A stretch of DNA of 14,969 nucleotides from CAZWBR01 sp964404205. GTDB taxonomy: Bacteria > Bacteroidota > Bacteroidia > Bacteroidales > Prolixibacteraceae. The stretch's first letter is position 1; the number at the start of each line of letters is the position of its first letter. The DNA lies in contig CAYOJD010000083.1 in assembly GCA_964404205.1 (NCBI GenBank), positions 1-14,969 on the forward strand, read 5' to 3'. The notes under the pieces were generated by a model. The model had not been told where the DNA came from. It searched no databases and saw only the letters and a list, made by a program, of their open reading frames with translations. The translations under genes were made by a program, and so were the position numbers. This document shows positions 1-7,319 of this stretch, one piece after another.

Positions 1-12
1 TCAATATACATC

Positions 13-85
13 AATCATTTTGATATAAAAAATGGATATTTAAATCATTTTGTCATATTTGTTAAGTTATTGTATCTATTTGTCA
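13..85. repeat. Three imperfect 13-bp direct repeats at 30-bp spacing
   Basis: The copies are AATCATTTTGATA (13-25), AATCATTTTGTCA (43-55) and TATCTATTTGTCA (73-85). Copies 1 and 2 agree at 11 of 13 positions, copies 2 and 3 at 10 of 13. The offset is exactly 30 bp both times, close to three helical turns, which is what one expects of a protein bound repeatedly on one face of the DNA. A fourth copy is not evident at 103-115. AT-rich DNA produces chance repeats, so this is suggestive only. Confidence 0.4.
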
Positions 86-199
86 ATTAAAAAATCAATA
101 AACACTCTTTTTAAACTATTCGACAGCCCCGATTGTTAACTAATCGTTATTTTGAGAGACACCCCCCTACTTTCGACATACAACCTATATCATTTTATA

Positions 200-207
200 T
201 ATTTTTG
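200..207 (+). promoter_or_regulatory. Candidate -7 promoter element of the nitrogen operon
   Basis: TATTTTTG matches the Bacteroidota -7 consensus TAnnTTTG. No good TTTG is found at the expected -33 distance; the nearest is TTTC at 171-174, slightly too far away. Transcription would begin near 211, giving a leader of about 125 nt. Confidence 0.35.
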
Positions 208-337
208 ACACATCAACCATATAAAAACAGGGGTCAATATTTATTTTTTACACTAATTCACAAAAGCACCCCATTAAATTATCAAGTTGAAGCAAAAAGA
301 TAAAAAAATTTATTGTTGAACCATAAATACTCAAATC

Positions 338-1015
338 ATGAAAAAAGCAACTTTACTCTTATTCGCGTTAATTCTCCTTTCGGGAACATTTTCGGCAACC
401 GCGCAGGAAACCACCAGTCCGTGGACTGTCAGTGCAGATTTTTTCAACCGCTACAACTGGCGTGGTACCGATTATGGAAATGCCCCCGTAATCCAGCCCA
501 CCATTAAATATTCAACCGGAGGTTTTAGCATCGGAGCCTGGGGAAGCTATTCTTTGGGAAATTCATCAGCAGCCGAAGCGGGATCTTATGCCAGTGAAGC
601 CGATCTTTTCGCAAGTTATTCATTCAAGAGTGGAACCTCACTTGTGGTTAATGATTATTATTTTCCCACAGAACCGGGAAGCTTTGGCAACTATTTCGAT
701 TTCGACGATTATCACGTTTTTGAAGTCGGCTTGTCACAAACCATCGGAAAATTCAGCATCTCAGGTTACTATTATTTGAATGCCAACAGCGACCTTTATT
801 TTGAGGCAGCTTACGCCACCAAATATGTAAACCTTTTTGCCGGTGCCGGTAACGAAAGCTATACATCCGACGGTGACTTCAACTTCTGTAATGTGGGTCT
901 GTCGGCCACCAAAACCATTAATATCACCGACAAGTTTTCGCTCCCGCTGATTGGCAAAGTAATCGTCAATCCCGACAAAGAGCAGATTTATCTGGTTGTA
1001 GGTTTCACGCTGTAA
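338..1015 (+). CDS. Secreted beta-barrel protein, TorF/Gcw_chp-like putative porin
   Basis: This 225-residue protein starts with a typical signal peptide: Lys-Lys, a hydrophobic core and a predicted cut after Ala-Gln near residue 23. The mature part alternates polar and aromatic residues as in small outer-membrane beta-barrels. The segment around residues 34-70, with an RYNWRG stretch followed by G-x-W-G-S, resembles the start of the Gcw_chp/TorF family of putative porins. It lies 22 bp before the P-II gene and is surely co-transcribed with P-II and Amt, so a role in passing ammonium or another small nitrogen source across the outer membrane is a reasonable inference, not a demonstrated one. 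The last residue is Leu, not the Phe often found at the end of barrels. Family membership is fairly likely; the substrate is unknown. Confidence 0.7.
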   Translation: MKKATLLLFALILLSGTFSATAQETTSPWTVSADFFNRYNWRGTDYGNAPVIQPTIKYSTGGFSIGAWGSYSLGNSSAAEAGSYASEADLFASYSFKSGTSLVVNDYYFPTEPGSFGNYFDFDDYHVFEVGLSQTIGKFSISGYYYLNANSDLYFEAAYATKYVNLFAGAGNESYTSDGDFNFCNVGLSATKTINITDKFSLPLIGKVIVNPDKEQIYLVVGFTL

Positions 1016-1037
1016 ATTCTCATAAAAGTTCAATACC

Positions 1038-1385
1038 ATGAAAAAAATCGAAGCAATTATCCGCAAATCCCAGTTCGACGAAGTGAAAGACGCTTTGCAC
1101 GAAGCCGGCATCGACTTCTTTACATGCTGGGATGTTACCGGGATCGGTAACGAAAAAGCAGGTTCAATTTTCAGGGCCACCGTTTACGAAACACGATTTA
1201 TCGAACGCCGCATGATTTCGTTTGTTTGCCGCGATCACCTTACCGACAAAGCCATCCAGGCTATTATCGATTCAGCCAAAACCGGTGAGATGGGCGACGG
1301 AAAAATCTTCGTATCCAATGTCGAAGATTCTATCAGAATACGTACCGGCGAACACGGACCTGAATCACTCTATATCAAAGAATAA
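1038..1385 (+). CDS. glnK: P-II family nitrogen regulatory protein
   Basis: P-II proteins are trimeric sensors of 2-oxoglutarate and ATP/ADP; GlnK-type members block the Amt channel when ammonium is plentiful. This 115-residue protein has the family start MKKIEAIIRK, the B-loop TGEMGDGKIFV (82-92) and the C-terminal signature RIRTGE (100-105). In the T-loop, Tyr50 corresponds to the modified Tyr51 of the E. coli protein and Arg46 to the Arg47 that E. coli GlnK inserts into AmtB. The loop is one residue shorter than in E. coli and otherwise divergent (GIGNEKAGSIFRATVY). The gene lies 33 bp before amt, which supports the GlnK rather than GlnB role. Whether the tyrosine is modified cannot be read from the sequence. 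Confidence 0.93.
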   Translation: MKKIEAIIRKSQFDEVKDALHEAGIDFFTCWDVTGIGNEKAGSIFRATVYETRFIERRMISFVCRDHLTDKAIQAIIDSAKTGEMGDGKIFVSNVEDSIRIRTGEHGPESLYIKE

Positions 1386-1418
1386 TCATCAAGTCTATAA
1401 TTAATAATATTTAGCAAT

Positions 1419-2816
1419 ATGAATATCAACTCTTTAAAAAAGAAAGCATTATTGGTAGGCTTGATGCTTATGGGCACTATTGCAACCATTTATGCGCAAG
1501 ATGCCGCAGCTACTGCTGCAGCTGTCACCCCGGTTATTGATGCCGGAGATACAGCATGGATGATTATGGCTTCGGCTCTGGTGATGTTGATGACCATGCC
1601 TGGTCTGGCACTGTTCTATGGCGGCTTGGTTCGCAGAAAAAATATTCTGAACGTTTTGATGCAATGTTTTATCATCATGGCTGTAATTACCATGGAATGG
1701 GTGATGTTTGGCTACAGCCTCTCTTTCGGCTCGAACAGCATAGAGGCCCTGAAACCATTTATCGGTGGTTTTCAGTGGGCATTTATGAGCGGCATAGGCA
1801 TTAACGACCTTAGCCCTTATTTTATATCACATTCGCAGCCAACTGCCGACGGAGGTACCATCGGAACCATCCCTCACCTGGTGTTTGTGATGTTTCAGTG
1901 CAAGTTCGCCGTTATCACTCCGGCATTGATTATTGGCGCTTTTGCCGAACGCATCAAATTCAAAGGGTTCCTGATTTTCACTATCCTTTGGTCAATCATT
2001 GTTTACAACCCGATTGCTCACTGGGTATGGTCAGGCGATGGATGGTTGTTTAAACTTGGTGCGCTGGATTTTGCCGGAGGTACAGTTGTTCACGTAAATG
2101 CAGGGATTGCTGCTATTGTTACAGCCGTTATGCTTGGAAAACGTAAAGATTATCACAACTCGGCTATTCCGCCGCATAACATTCCGTTTGTTGTCATCGG
2201 CGCATCATTGCTCTGGTTTGGCTGGTTTGGCTTCAATGCCGGTAGCGGACTTGCTGCCGACGGACTTGCTGCCAATGCATTTCTGGTAACCCACACTGCA
2301 GCAGCTACAGCTGCCGCCACATGGGCACTTCTCGAGTGGATGCTTCACGGCAAACCCACAACAGTAGGTATCTCAACCGGTGCTGTAGCAGGCCTGGTAG
2401 CCATCACCCCTGCAGCTGGTTTTGTCGGTACAGTCGGGTCAATTGTTATCGGGTTTGGCGTCTCAGCCATCTGCTTCGTTATGGTTGGTAAAATCAAACA
2501 GAAATTCGGCTACGACGATTCACTCGATGCATTTGGTGTTCATGGAATTGGTGGTATATGGGGAGCAATTGCCACGGGTCTTTTTGCCACCCCGCTGGTG
2601 CAAAGTGCTTACAGCGGTGCATTCTCGGGCAATCCAGGTCAGTTGGTTACCCAGTTGATTGCCATCGGGGCCACCATTGCCTACTCGGCTATTGGCACTA
2701 TCGTTCTCTTCTGGATTGTTGATAAATTGGTCGGCTTACGCGCTACGCCAAAAGAAGAAAGCGTTGGTCTCGACTTTACTCAACACCGCGAAATTGCCTA
2801 TTCAAATGTCGATTAA
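1419..2816 (+). CDS. amt: Ammonium transporter, Amt family
   Basis: Amt proteins are trimeric inner-membrane channels for ammonium/ammonia. This one has 465 residues, a cleavable-looking leader ending near Ala-Gln (residues 26-27), and about eleven hydrophobic segments. Family landmarks include PGLALFYGGLVRRKN (61-75), GAFAERIKF (173-181) and DFAGGTVVHVNAG (217-229). The twin pore histidines are His225 and His375, the second in AFGVHGIGG. Phe163 fits the first residue of the Phe gate; the residue just before it is Lys162, where E. coli AmtB has Ser. The C-terminal tail (VGLDFTQHREIAYSNVD, ending at 465) is the conserved cytoplasmic tail. It is the last gene of the operon, followed by a terminator 41 bp downstream. 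Confidence 0.96.
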   Translation: MNINSLKKKALLVGLMLMGTIATIYAQDAAATAAAVTPVIDAGDTAWMIMASALVMLMTMPGLALFYGGLVRRKNILNVLMQCFIIMAVITMEWVMFGYSLSFGSNSIEALKPFIGGFQWAFMSGIGINDLSPYFISHSQPTADGGTIGTIPHLVFVMFQCKFAVITPALIIGAFAERIKFKGFLIFTILWSIIVYNPIAHWVWSGDGWLFKLGALDFAGGTVVHVNAGIAAIVTAVMLGKRKDYHNSAIPPHNIPFVVIGASLLWFGWFGFNAGSGLAADGLAANAFLVTHTAAATAAATWALLEWMLHGKPTTVGISTGAVAGLVAITPAAGFVGTVGSIVIGFGVSAICFVMVGKIKQKFGYDDSLDAFGVHGIGGIWGAIATGLFATPLVQSAYSGAFSGNPGQLVTQLIAIGATIAYSAIGTIVLFWIVDKLVGLRATPKEESVGLDFTQHREIAYSNVD

Positions 2817-2857
2817 TATCAGATAGAATCTCACCTATTATCTTTTCTGCAACAAAC

Positions 2858-2898
2858 GAGGCTGTCACCGTTCAAAGGTTGACAGCCTCAGTTTTTTT
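2858..2898 (+). terminator. Intrinsic terminator of the porin-glnK-amt operon
   Basis: A perfect 10-bp stem, GAGGCTGTCA (2858-2867) with TGACAGCCTC (2880-2889), is followed by AG and seven T (2892-2898). Inner CC/GG pairing can extend the stem with a one-base bulge. This is the strongest terminator in the window and marks the end of the nitrogen operon. Confidence 0.9.
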
Positions 2899-3284
2899 AT
2901 CAGCCAATAACACCGAATCGGCATAAACAAAAAACGTAATATAATGCGAGAGATTGTCCAATGAACTGTGGGCAGTGTTTCAATCAGTATGAGAAGCGCT
3001 GGTATGTATCATAGAAGCGTTGGAACGTGCATGAGAAGACCTCTCATCGCCCAATTTACTCCAATATTGTTCCGTATCTATTGCCCCAAGGATGGGAAGT
3101 TAATCCGGAGTTGATACCTGAAAATTGTTGACGTGTCCTTTAAAATCCTAAGCTGAGTTTACACGAGATAAAAATCTTTCGGGCAATGATAAACCGGAAG
3201 GTAAGCGATACTTTAAACAGTTGGGAGCTAAAACAACCAAATTATCTTTCAGTTTCTTTGAGGTTGAAGAGGTAAAGAAAAAAA
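2899..3284. other. Intergenic region with degenerate repeats and possible gene remnants
   Basis: No convincing gene is visible. It holds about 2.5 copies of a degenerate 21-bp unit (2989-3038), and a frame from 2961 that reads like protein but is broken by one TAG. A second stop-free stretch without a start codon (3152-3316) runs into the end of the next gene on the opposite strand. These may be remains of decayed genes, or chance. No terminator for the minus-strand gene ending at 3285 is evident. Confidence 0.4.
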
Positions 3285-3848
3285 TCATTCATCACCAATG
3301 GCCGTTTCATCCAACTTAAGCAGATCGGATAGCGGGATTCGATCACTCTCACTGTATTTCACGTTGGCAAACGTTGCAACAAACTCTTTATTGACCATAA
3401 ACAATTTACTATTCAGCGTATCCTGCGGATAAGTATTTTCATGACTAAAATCGTCAGGGTCATAATCGGTAAAGTTGAGTTCGCAATGCGAAAGTTCCCA
3501 CTCCGTACCATCGTTATTCATATAAAGCAATGGCAATCCGTGGGTACGGCAAATAATCGGCCGTGATTGGTAAATAGAACAACTATGCTTGTTCAGGAAA
3601 CGGCAATCTTCCGGGTCCTTTAACTCGGGTAGCTGAAGATGATTGATTTTATCGCCCAACTCTTCCCTAATGGCATAAAATTCGACAGGGAAAACAGAAA
3701 TAGCCATGCAACAAAAATCGCATCCGTTCTTGCAGGTCAAGTGGTCGCGATGAACCATCGACAACTCTTCGCAAAGCGCATCGATATCCTTTCTCAATTT
3801 AAAATATTTTGCAAATACCCCTTTATCTTTACTGTCCATTCTAATCAT
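3285..3848 (-). CDS. YkgJ-family cysteine cluster protein (CxxCxxCC type)
   Basis: This 187-residue soluble protein shows the family's cysteine cluster: Cys39, Cys43, Cys46 and Cys47 in CKNGCDFCC, then Cys82, Cys90 (in HSCSIY) and Cys100 in RPIICRTHG. Such clusters are thought to bind zinc or an iron-sulfur centre; the biological role of the family is not established. Two starts are possible, at 3848 or three codons later at 3839 (MDSKDKG); I keep the longer. It lies 49 bp downstream of the oxidoreductase gene on the same strand and may be co-transcribed with it. The identification rests on the cysteine pattern and the RPxxCRxxG motif, which are clear; the metal and the reaction are unknown. 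Confidence 0.82.
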   Translation of the reverse strand: MIRMDSKDKGVFAKYFKLRKDIDALCEELSMVHRDHLTCKNGCDFCCMAISVFPVEFYAIREELGDKINHLQLPELKDPEDCRFLNKHSCSIYQSRPIICRTHGLPLLYMNNDGTEWELSHCELNFTDYDPDDFSHENTYPQDTLNSKLFMVNKEFVATFANVKYSESDRIPLSDLLKLDETAIGDE

Positions 3849-3897
3849 CTCAAATTCTGAATTGTTAACCCAAAATCAAATATCCCCAAAAGATATG

Positions 3898-4539
3898 CTA
3901 AATATTGCGGATCTGATCCGACTCGAACATGGTTGTCCCCTTGCCTCCAGCCGATGCTACGCGGTACATTTTCACCGCAACAGTCTCCGCTTTAATCGCT
4001 TTGTATTTGGCAGGAACCATAAAATCGAAAGTGGTCATAATCCATTCGGCTGATTTCTCGGCTGAACGTTTCTCAACTCTTTTGCCCAATAACAATGATG
4101 GTCGGAAAACAGAAAGATGTTCAAATTCCATTCGCTTCACTATCTCCTCCGTTTTCCCCTTCACGCGGTTATAGAAAATTTTCGACGAACTGTCGGCACC
4201 CATTGCACTCACCAAAAGGAAGTGTTTCGCTCCCAACATTCTCGATTTCAGGGCAAAATCTACAATATATTTAAAATCAACACGTTCGAACAACTCACGA
4301 CTGCCTGCTTTTTTTATCGTTGTTCCGAGCGCGCAAAAGGCATCGTCGATTCGCTCACCAACTTGTATCGTATCGAGTTGGCTAAAGTCGATAATATGCT
4401 CAACAATTTTGGGGTGCTTCACCTCTCCGGGACGACGGGCAACCACATGAATTGTTTGATATTCATTGCTCTCAACCAACAGATTAAGCAGTTCACTGCC
4501 AACCAGACCGGAGGCTCCGGCGATAAGAGCAGTAATCAT
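3898..4539 (-). CDS. NAD(P)-binding Rossmann-fold oxidoreductase, HTATIP2-like
   Basis: The 213-residue protein begins with the dinucleotide-binding motif GASGLVGSELL (residues 8-18). VVARRPG follows the second strand of the fold. The segment CALGTTIKKAGS (about 89-100) is typical of the atypical short-chain dehydrogenase group that contains human HTATIP2/TIP30. A YNRVK motif near residue 142 provides the Tyr-x-x-x-Lys pair of short-chain dehydrogenases, and FRPSLLLGKR follows as in that group. The natural substrate is not known. It starts about 100 bp from the divergent DUF819 gene and shares the intergenic region with it. Length agrees with the family. Confident for the fold and subgroup, not for the reaction. 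Confidence 0.8.
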   Translation of the reverse strand: MITALIAGASGLVGSELLNLLVESNEYQTIHVVARRPGEVKHPKIVEHIIDFSQLDTIQVGERIDDAFCALGTTIKKAGSRELFERVDFKYIVDFALKSRMLGAKHFLLVSAMGADSSSKIFYNRVKGKTEEIVKRMEFEHLSVFRPSLLLGKRVEKRSAEKSAEWIMTTFDFMVPAKYKAIKAETVAVKMYRVASAGGKGTTMFESDQIRNI

Positions 4540-4586
4540 ATGGCAAGAATTTTTAATTTAGTAGCGTGTAATATGAAAATTCATTA

Positions 4587-4594
4587 CAAAGATA
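4587..4594 (-). promoter_or_regulatory. Candidate -7 element for the oxidoreductase-YkgJ pair
   Basis: On the minus strand this reads TATCTTTG, matching TAnnTTTG. Transcription would start near 4583, about 43 nt before the start codon at 4539. No clear -33 TTTG is present at the right distance. Confidence 0.35.
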
Positions 4595-4640
4595 ATGTTA
4601 TACTGAAGCATAAAAAATTACATTTAACCAAAATCGCACG

Positions 4641-5798
4641 ATGCAGCTTTACAACCAAATTGCTTTAATTGTTTTTTATCTCTTTTCTCCGTTACTGATT
4701 TTACATCTCTGCCATAAATTCAACTATGTAAACAAGTTAGGCGCAGTTGTGGTAGCCTATCTTATCGGGCTTTTGTTGGGCAACCTACCCATTCTGCCTG
4801 AAGGTTCGGGCAATATTCAAGAGGTACTTTCATCGGGCGTCATTCCTGTTGCAATACCCATGATGCTCTTCTCGACCAACTTAAAAAATGTTTTTTCGCT
4901 GGCACGAAAAAGCTTTGTCTCGTTACTGATTGGGCTTTTCAGTGTAGTAACCATGGTTATAATCGGATATTTTATTTTTGATAATTACAATATTCCTGAA
5001 CTCCACAAGGTTTCGGGAATGCTTGTTGGGGTTTATACCGGAGGGACCCCAAACCTGGCTTCGTTGAAACTGATTCTGGGTGTAGATGATGCGACTTACC
5101 TCCTAACCCACTCGAGCGACCTGATCGTAGGCGGTTTTTATCTTTTTTTCCTCATCACCTTTGCCCAACGTCTATTTGGGAAATTTCTTCCCCCTTATTC
5201 GAAAAAAAACGATAGCACAAATGAGATTGATGTTCCTGACGGAAGTGACCCTTACATGGGCATTCTAGTTAAACGCAGAATACCCGATTTATTGAAAGTT
5301 TTTGCGTTATCGGTAACCATTGTAGCCATTTCGGCCGGAATAGCACAGCTGGTCCCCGAACCTTCAAGGGTTGCCGTTATTATTCTGTTGATTACCACCT
5401 TTTCGCTGCTTGCATCATTTTCTGCCAAAATCAATAGAATCGAAAAATCATTCGAGCTCGGAATGTATTTTGTACTGATTTTCAGTGTAGTTGTTGCCTC
5501 GATGGTCAACCTTCCCAACTTGATAAACGGGGCACTTACAATCGTTCTTTATATTGCAATGGTAATTTTTGGTTCGCTGATGTTACAACTGCTGTTGTCA
5601 AAAATTTTTATAATTGACACCGACACAATGATAATCACCTCGACGGCACTGGTTTGCAGTCCGCCCTTTGTGCCGGTAGTAGCCGGAGCATTGCGAAACC
5701 GGGAGATAGTAGTTCCCGGAATCACCATCGGCATTGTAGGCTATGCTATTGGAAATTATCTGGGTTTTCTTTTGTCCGAACTACTCAAAGGAGTGTAA
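4641..5798 (+). CDS. DUF819 family inner-membrane protein
   Basis: A 385-residue polytopic membrane protein with about ten hydrophobic segments and almost no soluble domain apart from a charged loop near residues 186-212. The motif GVYTGGTPNLASL (130-142) in the first half is the hallmark of DUF819 (YjcL-like) proteins. A second repeat-like glycine/proline region (CSPPFVPVVAGALRNRE, in the last fifth) suggests the two-fold internal repeat of secondary transporters. The substrate is unknown. The start ATG follows an AT-rich stretch without a ribosome-binding site. It ends 10 bp before the convergent outer-membrane protein gene, and I see no terminator between them. Confidence 0.82.
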   Translation: MQLYNQIALIVFYLFSPLLILHLCHKFNYVNKLGAVVVAYLIGLLLGNLPILPEGSGNIQEVLSSGVIPVAIPMMLFSTNLKNVFSLARKSFVSLLIGLFSVVTMVIIGYFIFDNYNIPELHKVSGMLVGVYTGGTPNLASLKLILGVDDATYLLTHSSDLIVGGFYLFFLITFAQRLFGKFLPPYSKKNDSTNEIDVPDGSDPYMGILVKRRIPDLLKVFALSVTIVAISAGIAQLVPEPSRVAVIILLITTFSLLASFSAKINRIEKSFELGMYFVLIFSVVVASMVNLPNLINGALTIVLYIAMVIFGSLMLQLLLSKIFIIDTDTMIITSTALVCSPPFVPVVAGALRNREIVVPGITIGIVGYAIGNYLGFLLSELLKGV

Positions 5799-5808
5799 AC
5801 CCTTTTTC

Positions 5809-7179
5809 TTAAAAAATATAATTCAACCCGATGTAGATTCCCGAAGCACCATCCTGGTCGTCGAGTGTCAATCCATAATCGAGTGCAAGGATAAAATTGT
5901 AGTTCATTGCCAACATTAAGCCGGCACCAACTGTCGAGTGCAGTTTTTCAGCACCAAAATTGAAGTAATGATTAGTCGCTTCGCCAAAAAATTCGGGCCT
6001 GTTTAACTGTGCAATTTTGCTTTCCATATCGATTTTTCTGGTCGCCATACCAAAGTCGTAAAAGCCATTCAAGCCCCAGTAGAAATTTTGCCGGATAAAG
6101 CGCATCCGGGCAAATTTCCAACGCAGTTCGAGGTTTCCGTAAAGCACACCATCACCAACTACTCTGTTTCGATTGGCTCCCCTAAGATTTTTAGAACCAC
6201 CCAAACCGGTTGTTGAAGAACCAGTCAGTACTGTAGTAATCAGGTTGGGCTGATAATAAAATGGCACATCGCCGCTCAATGTCTGCTGCCATGCAACACG
6301 ATAGGCAAACGATAAATCGTTTTTCACCAACGTAAAATATTGTCGGTGTATCAGCGAAAATTTTGAGAAACCGCTATCTGCCCCTAAAAATCCGGGTACA
6401 ACAGCCAAAACAGCCTCGCTCCAGACTCCTTTCATCGGATTGGGGTTATGGTCGCGGGTATCGTAAACCAAACCGGCTTTCAATTCAGGAATAAAACCAC
6501 CGTCAGCTTCTTCAGCGTCTATCAGTCCCCAATTCTGATATCTTTCATAAAGTCCTGGTTGCTCCTCAACCGAAGGCAGTTTATCTTCATCATCCTTCCC
6601 TTCGTTCAGCTTATCAATATCAACTGATTTTATATTGTAATTCATCAGGTTAACACCGGCCAACCAACGAAAATGGCCTTCGCCAAGTTGTCCTTGAAAG
6701 TCGGTTTTAAACCTGAACAACTTTTGCTGAAACTTGTAAAACATACGGGTACGATATTGTTCAGAGGTATCGTCGACCCAATCTTTATTATAAACCGACT
6801 CGTAACCATTAAAGCCATAAAAATCGTATGCACGATCGGGCAAATAGGAAAGATCACTCGTTATGTGTATCCCTTTAATCAACTGATCACTATCGTAATA
6901 AAACCGATAAGTCCCACTTCCCTTGGTATATCTCGATATTTCGACATAGAACGAATGGTTGTATAACGGGAAACGCGAACCATCGCCATAGTGATAAAAG
7001 TTGACAGCTGCCCCATACTGAAAACCAACGTCAGTCGAATAAGAAATTGCCGGAATTGCACCAAAATTCCATCCCTGCTTGATAGAGTCGGTTGAGGCAG
7101 ACTTATCTTTTTCGGTCGCCTTTGCCAGATTTGTACTTGACAGAATTGCTAATGCAAGAAGTAGGTTCTTAACGTTCAT
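5809..7179 (-). CDS. BamA/TamA-like outer-membrane beta-barrel protein
   Basis: The 456-residue protein has a signal peptide (cut likely after residue 21, AKA) and then enters directly into a barrel-like sequence, with no POTRA domains, so only the C-terminal 'surface antigen' part of the Omp85 superfamily is present. The best marker is GLGGSKNLRGANRNR (about 322-336), matching the (V/L)RG(Y/F) region of BamA-type barrels, followed by a YGNLELRWKF strand. The protein ends in Phe, as outer-membrane barrels do. POTRA-less relatives are common in Bacteroidota and their function is mostly unknown; a role as assembly factor is unlikely without POTRA domains. It is divergent from nfo and convergent with the DUF819 gene. 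Fold assignment is good; function is open. Confidence 0.77.
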   Translation of the reverse strand: MNVKNLLLALAILSSTNLAKATEKDKSASTDSIKQGWNFGAIPAISYSTDVGFQYGAAVNFYHYGDGSRFPLYNHSFYVEISRYTKGSGTYRFYYDSDQLIKGIHITSDLSYLPDRAYDFYGFNGYESVYNKDWVDDTSEQYRTRMFYKFQQKLFRFKTDFQGQLGEGHFRWLAGVNLMNYNIKSVDIDKLNEGKDDEDKLPSVEEQPGLYERYQNWGLIDAEEADGGFIPELKAGLVYDTRDHNPNPMKGVWSEAVLAVVPGFLGADSGFSKFSLIHRQYFTLVKNDLSFAYRVAWQQTLSGDVPFYYQPNLITTVLTGSSTTGLGGSKNLRGANRNRVVGDGVLYGNLELRWKFARMRFIRQNFYWGLNGFYDFGMATRKIDMESKIAQLNRPEFFGEATNHYFNFGAEKLHSTVGAGLMLAMNYNFILALDYGLTLDDQDGASGIYIGLNYIF

Positions 7180-7251
7180 CGATTTACCTTATTATTATTT
7201 TGTGGGATACCTAAATATCGCTGTAAGAGTGGTACGAATTACGGAAAAAGT

Positions 7252-7282
7252 ATTGAAATTGTCGATGAATTTAACATTTTTG
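7252..7282 (+). promoter_or_regulatory. Candidate promoter of nfo
   Basis: ATTG (7252-7255), a 19-nt spacer and CATTTTTG (7275-7282) match the Bacteroidota TTTG / TAnnTTTG promoter with one mismatch in each box. Transcription would begin near 7286, giving a leader of about 34 nt. Confidence 0.4.
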
Positions 7283-7319
7283 AGGAGTTAATTGTTCCCT
7301 TAAAAAAAAGATATCGAAA

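Larger units (their letters stand above)
1..337. other. AT-rich intergenic region upstream of the ammonium operon
   Basis: I see no gene here. It holds three imperfect repeats spaced 30 bp apart (13-85), a short inverted repeat CGATT/AATCG (130-134 and 142-146) centred on GTTAAC, and a TAnnTTTG-type -7 element (200-207). The remainder is A/T-rich. The distance from the -7 element to the first start codon would leave a leader of about 120 nt. The region very probably carries the nitrogen-operon control sites, but which repeat binds what is not visible. It may also hold the promoter of a gene lying to the left of the window. Confidence 0.6.

Noticed and set aside
2989..3114. 41-codon open frame starting at an ATG in the repeat region
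   Set aside because: It is short, consists largely of the 21-bp repeat, has no recognisable motif, and another frame looks equally protein-like.
4117..4668. 183-codon + strand frame opposite the oxidoreductase gene
   Set aside because: The minus strand encodes a clear Rossmann protein with motifs; the + frame is its shadow and has no motif.
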